The translations under genes were made by a program, and so were the position numbers. The notes below the pieces were generated by a model. That model was not told the origin of the DNA. It did no database searches and saw only the letters and a program-made list of their open reading frames with translations. Below are positions 32,241-41,300 of a DNA stretch of 64,000 bases, piece by piece. The stretch's first letter is position 1. Each line of letters starts with the position of its first letter. Source of the DNA: Alistipes sp. (GTDB lineage: Bacteria; Bacteroidota; Bacteroidia; Bacteroidales; Rikenellaceae); assembly GCA_020026395.1 (NCBI GenBank), contig JAHHQM010000001.1, positions 124,001 through 188,000 of the forward strand, given 5' to 3'.

Positions 32241-32275
32241 AAAAACGGGTGAGCGGAAAGGCTCACCCGTTTTTT
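32241..32275. terminator. Bidirectional terminator
   Basis: AACGGGTGAGC (32244-32254) and GCTCACCCGTT (32261-32271) with A and T tracts outside. It ends the pseudouridine synthase gene and, on the other strand, the small GNAT gene. Confidence 0.9.
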
Positions 32276-32564
32276 ATTCCTTGTACCACATGCCCTGCCA
32301 TTCGGGATGACGCTCGATCCAGCGAATGATGTAGGAACAACGGGGAATGATTTTACGTTGCTGCTTCTTCAACTCCTCCAAAACGTCAACCGTCAATTCC
32401 GCGGCGATGCCTTGTCCCTCGTACTCTTCGGGGACGATCGTGTGGGTCAAAAATATCGCGTCGGGGCCGTCGGCATAGGTAATGAAGGCTTTTGCGCCGT
32501 TGCCGAGGTCAAATTCGTAGCGATGTTCCGCAGGATTGTGTTTCAGTTCATATCTCTTTTCCAT
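32274..32564 (-). CDS. Small YjdJ-type GNAT acetyltransferase
   Basis: A 96-residue minimal GNAT-like protein: YELKHNPAEHRYEFDLGNG at the start, VPEEYEGQGIAAELT as the CoA-binding loop, IIPRCSYIIRWIERHPEW near the end. This matches the short Acetyltransf_CG group (YjdJ). Substrate unknown. Promoter box at 32588-32595. Confidence 0.85.
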   Translation of the reverse strand: MEKRYELKHNPAEHRYEFDLGNGAKAFITYADGPDAIFLTHTIVPEEYEGQGIAAELTVDVLEELKKQQRKIIPRCSYIIRWIERHPEWQGMWYKE

Positions 32565-32587
32565 GGCCGTAAAAATTTTTTAGCGCC

Positions 32588-32595
32588 CAAAGATA
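32588..32595 (-). promoter_or_regulatory. -7 box TATCTTTG of the small GNAT gene
   Basis: Perfect consensus on the minus strand, 23 bp before the start codon. Confidence 0.6.
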
Positions 32596-32657
32596 AGTCA
32601 TGGTTCGGAATGTCGGGCGAATTATTCGGGATAATTTCTTATTCCCGACAATCTTTT

Positions 32658-32665
32658 TAATTTTG
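32658..32665 (+). promoter_or_regulatory. -7 box TAATTTTG of mutY
   Basis: Perfect consensus 9 bp before ATG 32675; it excludes the longer reading that begins at 32600. Confidence 0.6.
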
Positions 32666-32674
32666 TGTCCCAAA

Positions 32675-33718
32675 ATGAACTCTTCCGCCGAAATACTATC
32701 CCGCTGGTACGCCTTCGAGGGGCGTGATCTGCCGTGGCGTGCGACGCGCGACCCCTATCTCATCTGGCTCTCGGAGGTCATTCTCCAGCAGACGCGAGTG
32801 GAGCAGGGCATGGCCTATTATATGCGCTTTGCGGAGCGTTTCCCGAGGTTGGAGCTTCTGGCCGAAGCCTCGGAAGACGAGGTCTTGAAATTGTGGCAGG
32901 GGCTGGGCTATTACAGCCGTGCCCGTAATCTGCATGCGGCGGCACGACAAATCGTCGGGGAGTGGGGCGGACAATTCCCGCATACGCTGGAGGAGGTGCG
33001 CCGCCTGAAGGGCGTGGGCGAATATACCGCCGCGGCAATTTGCTCGGCGGCATTCGATCTGCCGTGCGCCGCGGTCGACGGAAATGTCTACCGCGTGCTG
33101 TCGCGCCTGTATGATGTGGACGAGGCGATTGATTCCACGGCGGGAAAACGTACCTTCCATGCACTGGCCGAAGAGATGATGCAGGGTGCACGCCCGTCGA
33201 TCCATAATCAGGCGATGATGGATCTCGGTGCGATGATCTGCACGCCGCGTTCGCCCCGTTGTGAGGAGTGCCCGTTGCAGGATCGCTGCATGGCGCGGGC
33301 GGCGGGAACAACCGAGGAACGTCCCGTGAAAAACGGACGCCAGAAGGTGCGCGAACGATGGTTTAACTATCTGGATCTCCGATCCGAAGACCGTTCGGTG
33401 CTGGTGCGTCGCGGAGCGGGGGATATTTGGCAGGGACTTTACGAATTTCCGCTGGTGGAGCGGGAAAAACCGCTTGAGTTGGAAGAACTTGCGGCCTGTG
33501 CGGAATTTCACGAGTGGGTCGGCGCAGATTGGACGCTGCAAGAGAAAACTCCGCTAAAACCGCACCGCCTGTCGCATCAGTTGCTACATGCGGTGGTGTG
33601 GCGGTTGGAGGTGCCGCGGTTTACGCCGCGAGCCGAAGCGTGCGCGTTGGATTCCGTCGAGATCGGACAACGGGCAGTGCCGCGATTGTTGGAACTGTAT
33701 TTAAATAAAAAAGGGTGA
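32675..33718 (+). CDS. mutY: A/G-specific adenine DNA glycosylase
   Basis: A 347-residue MutY. The catalytic Glu lies in SEVILQQTRVEQG (E34), the helix-hairpin-helix is LKGVGEYTAAAI followed by the catalytic Asp in CAAVDGNVYRV (D135), and the [4Fe-4S] cysteines are at 189, 196, 199 and 205 (C-X6-C-X2-C-X5-C). The C-terminal third is the NUDIX-like 8-oxoG recognition domain. It removes A mispaired with 8-oxoG. Monocistronic; its stop lies inside the terminator palindrome. Confidence 0.95.
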   Translation: MNSSAEILSRWYAFEGRDLPWRATRDPYLIWLSEVILQQTRVEQGMAYYMRFAERFPRLELLAEASEDEVLKLWQGLGYYSRARNLHAAARQIVGEWGGQFPHTLEEVRRLKGVGEYTAAAICSAAFDLPCAAVDGNVYRVLSRLYDVDEAIDSTAGKRTFHALAEEMMQGARPSIHNQAMMDLGAMICTPRSPRCEECPLQDRCMARAAGTTEERPVKNGRQKVRERWFNYLDLRSEDRSVLVRRGAGDIWQGLYEFPLVEREKPLELEELAACAEFHEWVGADWTLQEKTPLKPHRLSHQLLHAVVWRLEVPRFTPRAEACALDSVEIGQRAVPRLLELYLNKKG

Positions 33719-33740
33719 ATCGCGATTCACCCTTTTTATT
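33703..33740. terminator. Bidirectional terminator between mutY and the exchanger gene
   Basis: A full palindrome, GGGTGAATCG (33713-33722) with CGATTCACCC (33723-33732), flanked by A and T tracts. Confidence 0.9.
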
Positions 33741-33741
33741 T

Positions 33742-34692
33742 TTAGAAGATCAATAGACAGATGTAAGCGATGTATATCGAGATGAAGATCGCACCTTCGA
33801 CGCGATCCAGCTCCCGACTTCGGAACGTGTAGGCCGCAACGAACAGCAACACCGAACCGAGCAGTACCATCAGAATATCGAAAAGCGTGATTCCGCCCAT
33901 GGCCAGCGGGGTGATCGTCGAGCTGATACCGAGGATGAGCAGAATGTTGGCGATGTTCGAACCGATGATGTTACCCAAGGCCATACCGCTGTGACCCTTC
34001 ACGACCGATACGACCGACGAGGCCAATTCGGGAAGCGACGTGCCGCCTGCCACAAGCGTGATGGCGATGACCGATTCGCTGATGCCCCAGGCCTTGGCGA
34101 TGGCGATTGCCTCGTCCAGGAAGAGGTTACCGCCGTAGATCAGACCTGCAAGACCGCCCGCAATGGAAAGAACGGCGACAAGAACATTGCCCTGCGGTGC
34201 CGAACCCGAGGCTTTGGCTTTCTCTTCGCGGTAGCCTTTGCGGATCGTGTAACCCATCAATCCGATGTAAATCAAGAGCATGATAATACCGTCGATGCGG
34301 TTGAGCGAATCCTCCTCCGCACCCCAGATGGCCACATCGAGCGTCATTACGAGCAACAACAGCGAGGTAAATACGCCGAAGGGAATGTCCCAACGGACGT
34401 TGTTGCGGGTCAGGGCAATCGGTGCGATCAGGGCGCAGATACCGCCGATGGCAAATACGTTGAAAATGTTCGAACCGACAATGTTGCCGATCGCCACGGA
34501 GCTTTCGCCCTTGATGGCCGACAATACCGACACCACCAATTCGGGGGTCGATGTTCCGACGGCGACGATCGTCAGACCGATCACGAATTCGGGCACGTGC
34601 AGCTTTTGGGCGATGACGGTCGAGCCGTTGGTCAGAAAATTGGCACCGAAAAGGATCAATGCCAATCCCAGGATTAAAAGAAGGTATTCCAT
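33742..34692 (-). CDS. Calcium/sodium antiporter (CaCA family, YrbG-like)
   Basis: A 316-residue membrane protein with about ten segments and the two inverted alpha repeats: VAVGTSTPELVVSVLSA with GNIVGSNIFNV in the first half, and VAGGTSLPELASSVVSV with GNIIGSNIANI in the second. These carry the ion-binding Glu and Asn residues of the CaCA superfamily. It exchanges Ca2+ against Na+ or H+. 21 bp after the ZIP gene, so probably co-transcribed in a metal-handling pair. Confidence 0.93.
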   Translation of the reverse strand: MEYLLLILGLALILFGANFLTNGSTVIAQKLHVPEFVIGLTIVAVGTSTPELVVSVLSAIKGESSVAIGNIVGSNIFNVFAIGGICALIAPIALTRNNVRWDIPFGVFTSLLLLVMTLDVAIWGAEEDSLNRIDGIIMLLIYIGLMGYTIRKGYREEKAKASGSAPQGNVLVAVLSIAGGLAGLIYGGNLFLDEAIAIAKAWGISESVIAITLVAGGTSLPELASSVVSVVKGHSGMALGNIIGSNIANILLILGISSTITPLAMGGITLFDILMVLLGSVLLFVAAYTFRSRELDRVEGAIFISIYIAYICLLIF

Positions 34693-34713
34693 TTATGTGT
34701 TTTTAAGTGTGTG

Positions 34714-35544
34714 TTACGACATCATTATAAGGCTTACGGCCATGATGGCCATACCGGCGATAAATCCGTAGATGGAGATATGCGCCTCGCCATATTCGCG
34801 GGCGGCGGGCAACAGCTCGTCGATCGAGATGAAGATCATGATGCCTGCCACGGCCGCAAGGATGCATCCCATCAGCGAAGCCGACATGAAGGGCATCAGT
34901 AGGGCGCACGCCAGGACGGCACCCACGGGTTCGGCCAGTCCCGACAACACCGACATGTAGAAGGCTTTCTTGGCGTTGCCCGTCGCATAGAAAATAGGTA
35001 CGGATACGGCAATGCCTTCGGGAATGTTGTGGATGGCGATGGCCACGGCAATGGCAATACCGAGCGAGGTGTTGTTCACGGCCGAGGTGAAGGTGGCGAT
35101 ACCTTCGGGGAAGTTGTGGATGGCGATGGCCAGGGCGGTCATCACACCCGTACGCATCAGCCGATGCTCCGAAGGGGCGGGGCTGTGGGTGTTGTGCTTT
35201 TCGATTTCGTCGATCTCCTCGATGCGGTGTGCCTCGTGGGGGTTCTCGAACGAGGGAACGAGTTTGTCGATGATGGCAATCAGGAGAATGCCCGCAAAGA
35301 AACTCAGGACGGTGAAGATGGTGCCGGGTTTGTCGCCCCATTGCGACTGGAGGGCAACCTCCGCCTCATGAAACAGCTCGACAAACGACACGTAGACCAT
35401 CACGCCGCCCGACAAACCCAGCGAAAACGACAACAGACGTTTGTTGGTGCGGTGGGCAAAGAACGCAATGGCCGACCCGATGCCGGTGGCAAGGCCGGCG
35501 CCGAGCGTCAGTAATAAAGGGATGAGCATTTCCTGACTTTCCAT
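34714..35544 (-). CDS. zupT: ZIP-family divalent metal transporter
   Basis: A 276-residue membrane protein with eight segments and a charged loop between segments 3 and 4. The metal-binding motifs are HNFPEGIATF and HNIPEGIAVSVP, diagnostic of the ZupT branch. It imports Zn2+ and possibly Fe2+, Mn2+ or Co2+. First gene of a two-gene transcript starting from the box at 35567-35574. Confidence 0.92.
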   Translation of the reverse strand: MESQEMLIPLLLTLGAGLATGIGSAIAFFAHRTNKRLLSFSLGLSGGVMVYVSFVELFHEAEVALQSQWGDKPGTIFTVLSFFAGILLIAIIDKLVPSFENPHEAHRIEEIDEIEKHNTHSPAPSEHRLMRTGVMTALAIAIHNFPEGIATFTSAVNNTSLGIAIAVAIAIHNIPEGIAVSVPIFYATGNAKKAFYMSVLSGLAEPVGAVLACALLMPFMSASLMGCILAAVAGIMIFISIDELLPAAREYGEAHISIYGFIAGMAIMAVSLIMMS

Positions 35545-35566
35545 TGGGGCGGGTGTTTCTTGGTTG

Positions 35567-35574
35567 CAAAGATA
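35567..35574 (-). promoter_or_regulatory. -7 box TATCTTTG of the ZIP gene
   Basis: Perfect consensus on the minus strand, 22 bp before the start codon. Confidence 0.6.
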
Positions 35575-35720
35575 GTGCTATGGGGTTAAATTGCAAATTC
35601 GGAGGTGGCAAAACGCCCTAAAATACTCATTTTTAGGGAGGCCTCACCCTGTGAGGGGATGGGGTGGAGGGCATCGGAGCGAAATTGTCGATTAAATGTT
35701 GAAAAAAAGCCTGAAAAAGT

Positions 35721-35751
35721 TTTGCGGACCACGGGAATTGTCCTACATTTG
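35721..35751 (+). promoter_or_regulatory. Promoter of the pyrimidine operon
   Basis: TTTG (35721-35724), exactly 19 bp, TACATTTG (35744-35751). Transcription should begin near 35757, leaving a leader of about 170 nt before pyrC. Confidence 0.8.
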
Positions 35752-35780
35752 CACTCGGATATAAACCTCACCGTAACATT

Positions 35781-35870
35781 ATGAATCACAGAATCGACAT
35801 ATCTTCGGCGGAAGTTTTTTGGTCCTCGAATTTGTGGCCGATGTGCTGTTTTTTCCATATCTTATGGTGA
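35781..35870 (+). CDS. Putative 29-residue leader peptide of the pyr operon
   Basis: An ATG-to-TGA ORF within the pyr leader. Its second half is hydrophobic and aromatic (EVFWSSNLW, CCFFHILW). The DNA under it has two clusters of six T (35815-35820 and 35849-35854), candidate UTP-dependent pause sites. Its stop is 12 nt before the terminator stem, so a ribosome at the stop would block the hairpin. This matches the logic of the enterobacterial pyrL leader, although no sequence similarity is claimed. There is no strong ribosome-binding site, which is common in Bacteroidetes. Confidence 0.5.
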   Translation: MNHRIDISSAEVFWSSNLWPMCCFFHILW

Positions 35871-35882
35871 TTTTGTCTTATT

Positions 35883-35913
35883 AGGGTAACTGTTTCAGTT
35901 GCCCTATTTTTTT
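35883..35913 (+). terminator. Intrinsic terminator (attenuator) just before pyrC
   Basis: AGGGTAACTG (35883-35892), loop TTT, CAGTTGCCCT (35896-35905), then A and seven T. It stands between the pyr promoter and the pyrC start with no other gene to end, so it is best read as an attenuator. Confidence 0.78.
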
Positions 35914-35925
35914 ATGTCGTGAAGT

Positions 35926-37194
35926 ATGAAAACTTTCTATGTGAACGCCGCCGTTTTGCGAAACGGAACTTTGATCCGGGGGCGCGTCGTCGTTGAGAAC
36001 GGACTGATTGTCAAGGATTGCGAACCGTCTGAAAATGACCGCATCGTCGATCTTAAGGGGCGGACATTGCTGCCCGGTCTGGTCGATGTCCATGTGCATC
36101 TGCGCGAGCCGGGTGCTCCGCGTAAGGAGACCATCCTGACGGGTACGTTGGCTGCTGCCCGTGGCGGCTATACGACCGTATGTTCGATGCCCAACCTCAA
36201 CCCCGCCCCCGATTCGGTGGCTACGCTCGAGGAACAGCTTTCGATCATCCGTCGCGATGCGAAGATCCGCGTGATCCCCTACGGTTGCATCACCATGGGA
36301 CAGAAGGGTTGCGGCGAACTGGTCGATTTCGAGGCGCTGGTCGACAAGGTCGTGGGCTTCTCGGATGACGGTCGCGGCGTGCAGAGCGAAGAGCTGATGC
36401 AGGAGGCTATGTATCGTGCCGCAAAGGTAGGTCGCCCGATCGTTGCCCACTGCGAGGTGGACGAACTGCTCAAGGGCGGATACATTCACGACGGAGTTTA
36501 CTGCGCCGCACACGGCCACAAGGGCATCTGCTCCGAAAGCGAGTGGAAAGAGGTGGAGCGCGACATCCGACTGGCCGCCAATGCGGGTTGTCAGTATCAC
36601 GTGTGCCACGTTTCGACCAAGGAGAGCGTCGAGTTCGTCCGCGAGGCCAAGGCGCGTGGCGAACGTGTAAGTTGCGAGACGGCTCCCCACTACCTGCTGC
36701 TCAACGAAAACGACCTTCAGGAGGAGGGCCGCTTCAAGATGAATCCGCCGTTGCGTTCCAAGGAGGATCAACAGGCACTCCTGCGCGGTATCAAGGACGG
36801 TACGATCGAGGTGATCGCCACCGACCACGCACCCCACACGGCCGAGGAGAAGAGCCGCGGTCTGGCAGGCAGTCTGATGGGCATCGTGGGCATCGAGTGC
36901 GCCTTCCCGCTGCTGTATACCTACCTCGTAAAACGCGGGGTATTGACCCTTGGCGAGCTGGTACAGCTGATGAGCCTTAATCCGCGCCGCCTGTTTAAGC
37001 TGGAGGGCGGTATCGAAGAGGGCGACAAGGCCGACTTCGTGGTGATGGATCTTGAGGCCGAGTATAAGATCGACCCCGAGGAGTTCCTCTCGAAGGGACG
37101 TGCCACGCCGTTTGCCGGATGGACGGTCTGTGGACGCACGATCATGACCGTGGTCTCAGGTCGCGAGGTCTATACGTATGAAGAAAACAAATAG
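35926..37194 (+). CDS. pyrC: Dihydroorotase
   Basis: A 422-residue class I dihydroorotase. The metal site begins with DVHVHLREPG and continues through a His in IVAHCEVDELL, CHVSTKESVEF and the Asp in ATDHAPHTAEEK. It closes carbamoyl-aspartate to dihydroorotate. First gene of the operon; the leader with attenuator lies directly upstream. The next gene, carA, starts 22 bp after its stop. Confidence 0.95.
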   Translation: MKTFYVNAAVLRNGTLIRGRVVVENGLIVKDCEPSENDRIVDLKGRTLLPGLVDVHVHLREPGAPRKETILTGTLAAARGGYTTVCSMPNLNPAPDSVATLEEQLSIIRRDAKIRVIPYGCITMGQKGCGELVDFEALVDKVVGFSDDGRGVQSEELMQEAMYRAAKVGRPIVAHCEVDELLKGGYIHDGVYCAAHGHKGICSESEWKEVERDIRLAANAGCQYHVCHVSTKESVEFVREAKARGERVSCETAPHYLLLNENDLQEEGRFKMNPPLRSKEDQQALLRGIKDGTIEVIATDHAPHTAEEKSRGLAGSLMGIVGIECAFPLLYTYLVKRGVLTLGELVQLMSLNPRRLFKLEGGIEEGDKADFVVMDLEAEYKIDPEEFLSKGRATPFAGWTVCGRTIMTVVSGREVYTYEENK

Positions 37195-37216
37195 AAAACA
37201 CACATTTTTGAAAAAT

Positions 37217-38308
37217 ATGAAGCCATTCACTAAAAAAATCGTTCTCGAAAACGGCCGTGAGTTTTACGGCTACGGATTCGGAGCGGATCGTGAGACGATC
37301 TGTCAGGTCGTTTTCAATACGGCGGTGGTCGGTTATCAGGAGTTGATTTCCGATCCGGCCTATACGGATCAGATGGTGGTTATGACCTACCCCCTGATCG
37401 GTAACTACGGCTTGGCCGATGAGGATTACGAAACGAAGACGATCGCCGTGGGCGGTCTGATCGTTCGTGATTACAACGACACTCCGTCGAACTTCCGCTA
37501 TACGCGCACCCTCAACGAAGTACTCGAAGAGCAGGGCGTACCCGCCATCACGGGTGTCGATACCCGTATGATCACCCGCATTATCCGCGATGAGGGCAGT
37601 CAGAAGGCACTCCTTACCGATGCCGCAACGTCGCACGAGGAGGCTATGCGGAAACTCGCCGAATTCACGCTTCCGGAGAATCTGATCGAGAAGGTTAGTT
37701 GCAAGAAACGCTGGTTCTCGCGTACGCCCAACCACCGTTTCGATGTAGTGGTGGTGGACTGCGGCATCAAGCACAGCACGATCCGTTGTCTGAACCAGCG
37801 CGGTTGCAACGTGACGGTTGTTCCCTATAACGCTTCGGTCGAGGAGATTCTGGCGTTCCGTCCCGACGGTCTGTTCCTGTCGAGCGGCCCGGGTGCTCCC
37901 CAGCACGCCCAGTCAGTGGTCGAAACGGTCAAGGCACTGAAGGGTCGCCTGCCGATTTTCGGTATCGGTCTGGGTCATCTGCTCATTTCGATGGCTTACG
38001 GTGCACGCGTCGAGAAGATGAAGGCCGATCACCGCGGCATCAACCATCCGGTTCGCTCGCTGGAGACCAACCGCATCTCGATCACCAGCCAGAGCCACAG
38101 CTACTCGGTGGTTGCCGATTCGCTGAAGAATGCCGATCTGGAGATTACCCATGTCGATGTGCTGGATGGCGAAGTGGAAGGCGTTCGCGCCAAGTCCGAG
38201 CCTACGTTCTCGGTGCAGTTCCACCCCGAAAGTGCAGCGGGACAGCAGTACAGCGTGGATTTGTTCGATAAGTTTATTAAATTGATGGAGGAACACAAAA
38301 ATGCCTAA
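37217..38308 (+). CDS. carA: Carbamoyl-phosphate synthase small subunit lacking the nucleophile Cys
   Basis: A 363-residue CarA with the N-terminal CarA domain (1-140) and a class I glutamine amidotransferase domain (about 175-360). The motif that normally reads GICLGHQ is GIGLGHL: Gly stands at residue 251 (codon 37967-37969) in place of the catalytic Cys, and Leu replaces the conserved Gln. The partner residues H336 and E338 (QFHPESA) remain, and AQNHG is replaced by SQSHS. Glutamine hydrolysis by the usual route should therefore fail, so the complex may use free ammonia or an external glutaminase. I start it at ATG 37217 from alignment to the family. It overlaps carB by 8 bp. Confidence 0.92.
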   Translation: MKPFTKKIVLENGREFYGYGFGADRETICQVVFNTAVVGYQELISDPAYTDQMVVMTYPLIGNYGLADEDYETKTIAVGGLIVRDYNDTPSNFRYTRTLNEVLEEQGVPAITGVDTRMITRIIRDEGSQKALLTDAATSHEEAMRKLAEFTLPENLIEKVSCKKRWFSRTPNHRFDVVVVDCGIKHSTIRCLNQRGCNVTVVPYNASVEEILAFRPDGLFLSSGPGAPQHAQSVVETVKALKGRLPIFGIGLGHLLISMAYGARVEKMKADHRGINHPVRSLETNRISITSQSHSYSVVADSLKNADLEITHVDVLDGEVEGVRAKSEPTFSVQFHPESAAGQQYSVDLFDKFIKLMEEHKNA

Positions 38309-41300
38309 GAGAACAGATATCAAGAAAGTAATGGTGATTGGTTCGGGCCCGATCGTGATCGGTCAGGCAGCCGAATTCGACTATGCCGGTACGCAGGCCT
38401 GTCTGGCACTGCGCGAGGAGGGTTACGAAGTGGTTTTGGTGAACTCGAACCCCGCAACCATCATGACCGACACGCATATCGCCGACAAAGTATATATGGA
38501 ACCCCTGACCTTGGAGTATGTGGCCAAGATCATCCGTTACGAACGCCCCGATGCCATCGTGCCGAGCCTGGGTGGTCAGACGGGTCTGAACCTTGCCGTA
38601 CAGCTGGCCAAGAAGGGTATTCTGGAGGAATGTCAGGTGGAGATTCTGGGTACGTCGTTCGATTCGATCGAGCGTGCCGAGGATCGTGAGCTCTTCAAGG
38701 AGTTGTGCCAGAAGCTGGGCGAACCGGTGCTTCCTTCGCAGATCGCAACGACGATCGACGAGGGTGCCGAGGTGGCAGCCCGCATTGGTTATCCCGTGGT
38801 GTTGCGTCCCGCATTTACGCTGGGCGGAACGGGTGGCGGTTTCGTCGATGACGAGCAGGAGCTGCGCGAGATGATGCGTAACGCCCTGTTCCTCTCGCCC
38901 GTACACCAGGTGCTCATCGAGAAGAGCATCAAGGGTTACAAGGAGATCGAGTTCGAGGTGATGCGCGACTGCAACGACACGGCCATCGCCATTTGTAGTA
39001 TGGAGAACGTCGATCCGGTGGGTATCCACACGGGCGACTCGATCGTGGTGGCTCCGAGTCAGACGCTCACCGCACGCGAGTACAACATGTTGCGCGACTC
39101 GGCTTTGAAGTTGATCCGCGAATTGAAAATCGAGGGCGGTTGCAACGTGCAGTTCGCACTGGATCCCCTCTCGTTCAAATATTACCTGATTGAGGTCAAT
39201 CCCCGTGTGTCGCGTTCGTCGGCACTCGCCTCGAAGGCTTCGGGATTCCCCATCGCACGTGTGAGTGCCAAGATCGCCGTCGGCCTGACGCTCGACGAGA
39301 TCCGCATCGCCAACACGCCCGCCTGCTTCGAGCCGTCGTTGGACTACGTGGTGACGAAGGTGGCCCGTTTTCCGTTCGACAAGTTCTCCGACGCGTCGAA
39401 CAAACTCGGCACGCAGATGAAGGCCACGGGGGAGGTGATGTCGATCGGCCGTACCATCGAGGAGTCGCTCCTGAAGGCGGTTCGTTCGCTGGAGACGGGC
39501 GTTTGCCACATCTACCACAAGAAATTCGACAAATGGACGTCGGAGGAGCTTCTGGAGTACATCAAGGAGGGTTCCGACGATCGTCTGTATGCCATCGCAC
39601 AGTTGATCCGTCAGGGCATCGACCTCGTCTTGATCTACGACCGTACGAAGATCGACATGTTCTTCCTGGAGAAGATCAAGAACATCATCGAGTTCGAGCA
39701 GGTCATCAAAGCGCACCCGATGGATCACGATACGCTCTACGAGGCCAAACGTATGGGCTTCAGCGATAAGTTCATCGGTAAGCTGTGGGGCAAGTCGGAG
39801 CACGACATGTTCCTCGTGCGTAAGGAGATGAACATCTTCCCCGTCTATAAGATGATCGATACCTGCGCCGGAGAGTTCGGCGGTTATGTGCCTTACTTCT
39901 ACTCGACCTACGAGCAGGAGAACGAATCGGTGGCCAGCGACAAGGAGAAAATCATCGTGCTGGGTTCGGGCCCGATCCGAATCGGTCAGGGTGTCGAGTT
40001 CGACTATTCGACCGTACACGCCATCTGGTCAATCCGCGAGGCAGGCTACGAAGCCATCATCATCAACAATAACCCCGAGACCGTTTCGACGGACTTCACG
40101 ACGGGTGACAAGTTGTATTTCGAACCGCTGATGGTCGAGGATGTGATGAACGTCGTTCACCACGAAAAACCGAAGGCCGTGGTGGTATCGCTCGGCGGTC
40201 AGACCGCCATCAACCTTGCCGAGCCGCTGTCGGCTCTGGGTGTGCCCATCATCGGTACGGACACCGAGGCCATTCGCAATGCCGAGGACCGCGGTTGTTT
40301 CGAGAAGATCATGGAGGAGCTGGGTATTCCGCAGCCCGAGGCCGAGGCCGTGACCGACCTGGAGGCCGGTGTGCGTGCCGCTGCCCGCATCGGTTACCCC
40401 GTGCTGGTTCGCCCGAGCTACGTGCTGGGTGGTCGTGCCATGCAGATCGTATCGAACGAGGATCGTCTGCGCCACTACCTCCAGACGGCCGTTGAGCTTA
40501 ACGAGGATTCGCCCGTACTGGTCGACCGCTACATCATGGGTCGCGAGTTGGAGGTGGATGCCATCTGCGATGGTAAGGACGTATTCATCCCCGGTATCAT
40601 GGAGCACGTCGAGCGTACGGGTATCCACTCGGGGGACTCGATCAGCGTTTACCCGACCTTCAGCGTATCGCAGGCTGCCAAAGACAAGATCATCGACTAC
40701 ACGAAACGTCTCGGTTTGAGAATCGGCATCGTGGGTCTGTATAATATTCAGTTCATCCTCGACAAGAACGACGAGGTTTATGTCATCGAGGTGAACCCCC
40801 GTTCGTCGCGTACGGTTCCCTTCCTGTCGAAATCGACGGGCGTTCAGATGGCACATATCGCCACGCAGGTCATCCTCGGCAAGTCGCTCCGCGAGTTGGG
40901 CATCACCGAGATCTACGGCAAGGAGAAGAAACGCTGGTACGTGAAAGCGCCCGCATTCTCGTTCTCAAAGATTCGCGGTATGGATTCGTACCTCTCGCCC
41001 GAGATGAAATCGACGGGTGAGGCCATTGGTTACGACGACAAACTGACGCGTGCCCTGTACAAGGCTTTGCAGGCTACGGGCATGAACGTGTCGAACTACG
41101 GTACGATCGTGGTGACGATTGCCGATGCCGACAAACCCGCCGCACTGCCGCTTGTGAAGCGTTTCTACGACCTGGGCTTCAACATCGAGGCTACGACCGG
41201 TACGGCCAAGTTCCTGCGTGAGCACGGCATCCGTACCCGCACCCGCCTGAAGTTGAGCGAGGGCAGCAACGAGATCATCGAGTCGCTGCGTCAGGGTCAC

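Noticed and set aside
35586..35858. 90-codon minus-strand ORF in the pyr leader
   Set aside because: It overlaps the ZIP-pyr intergenic region and the pyr promoter, has no recognisable domain, and is better explained by the leader.
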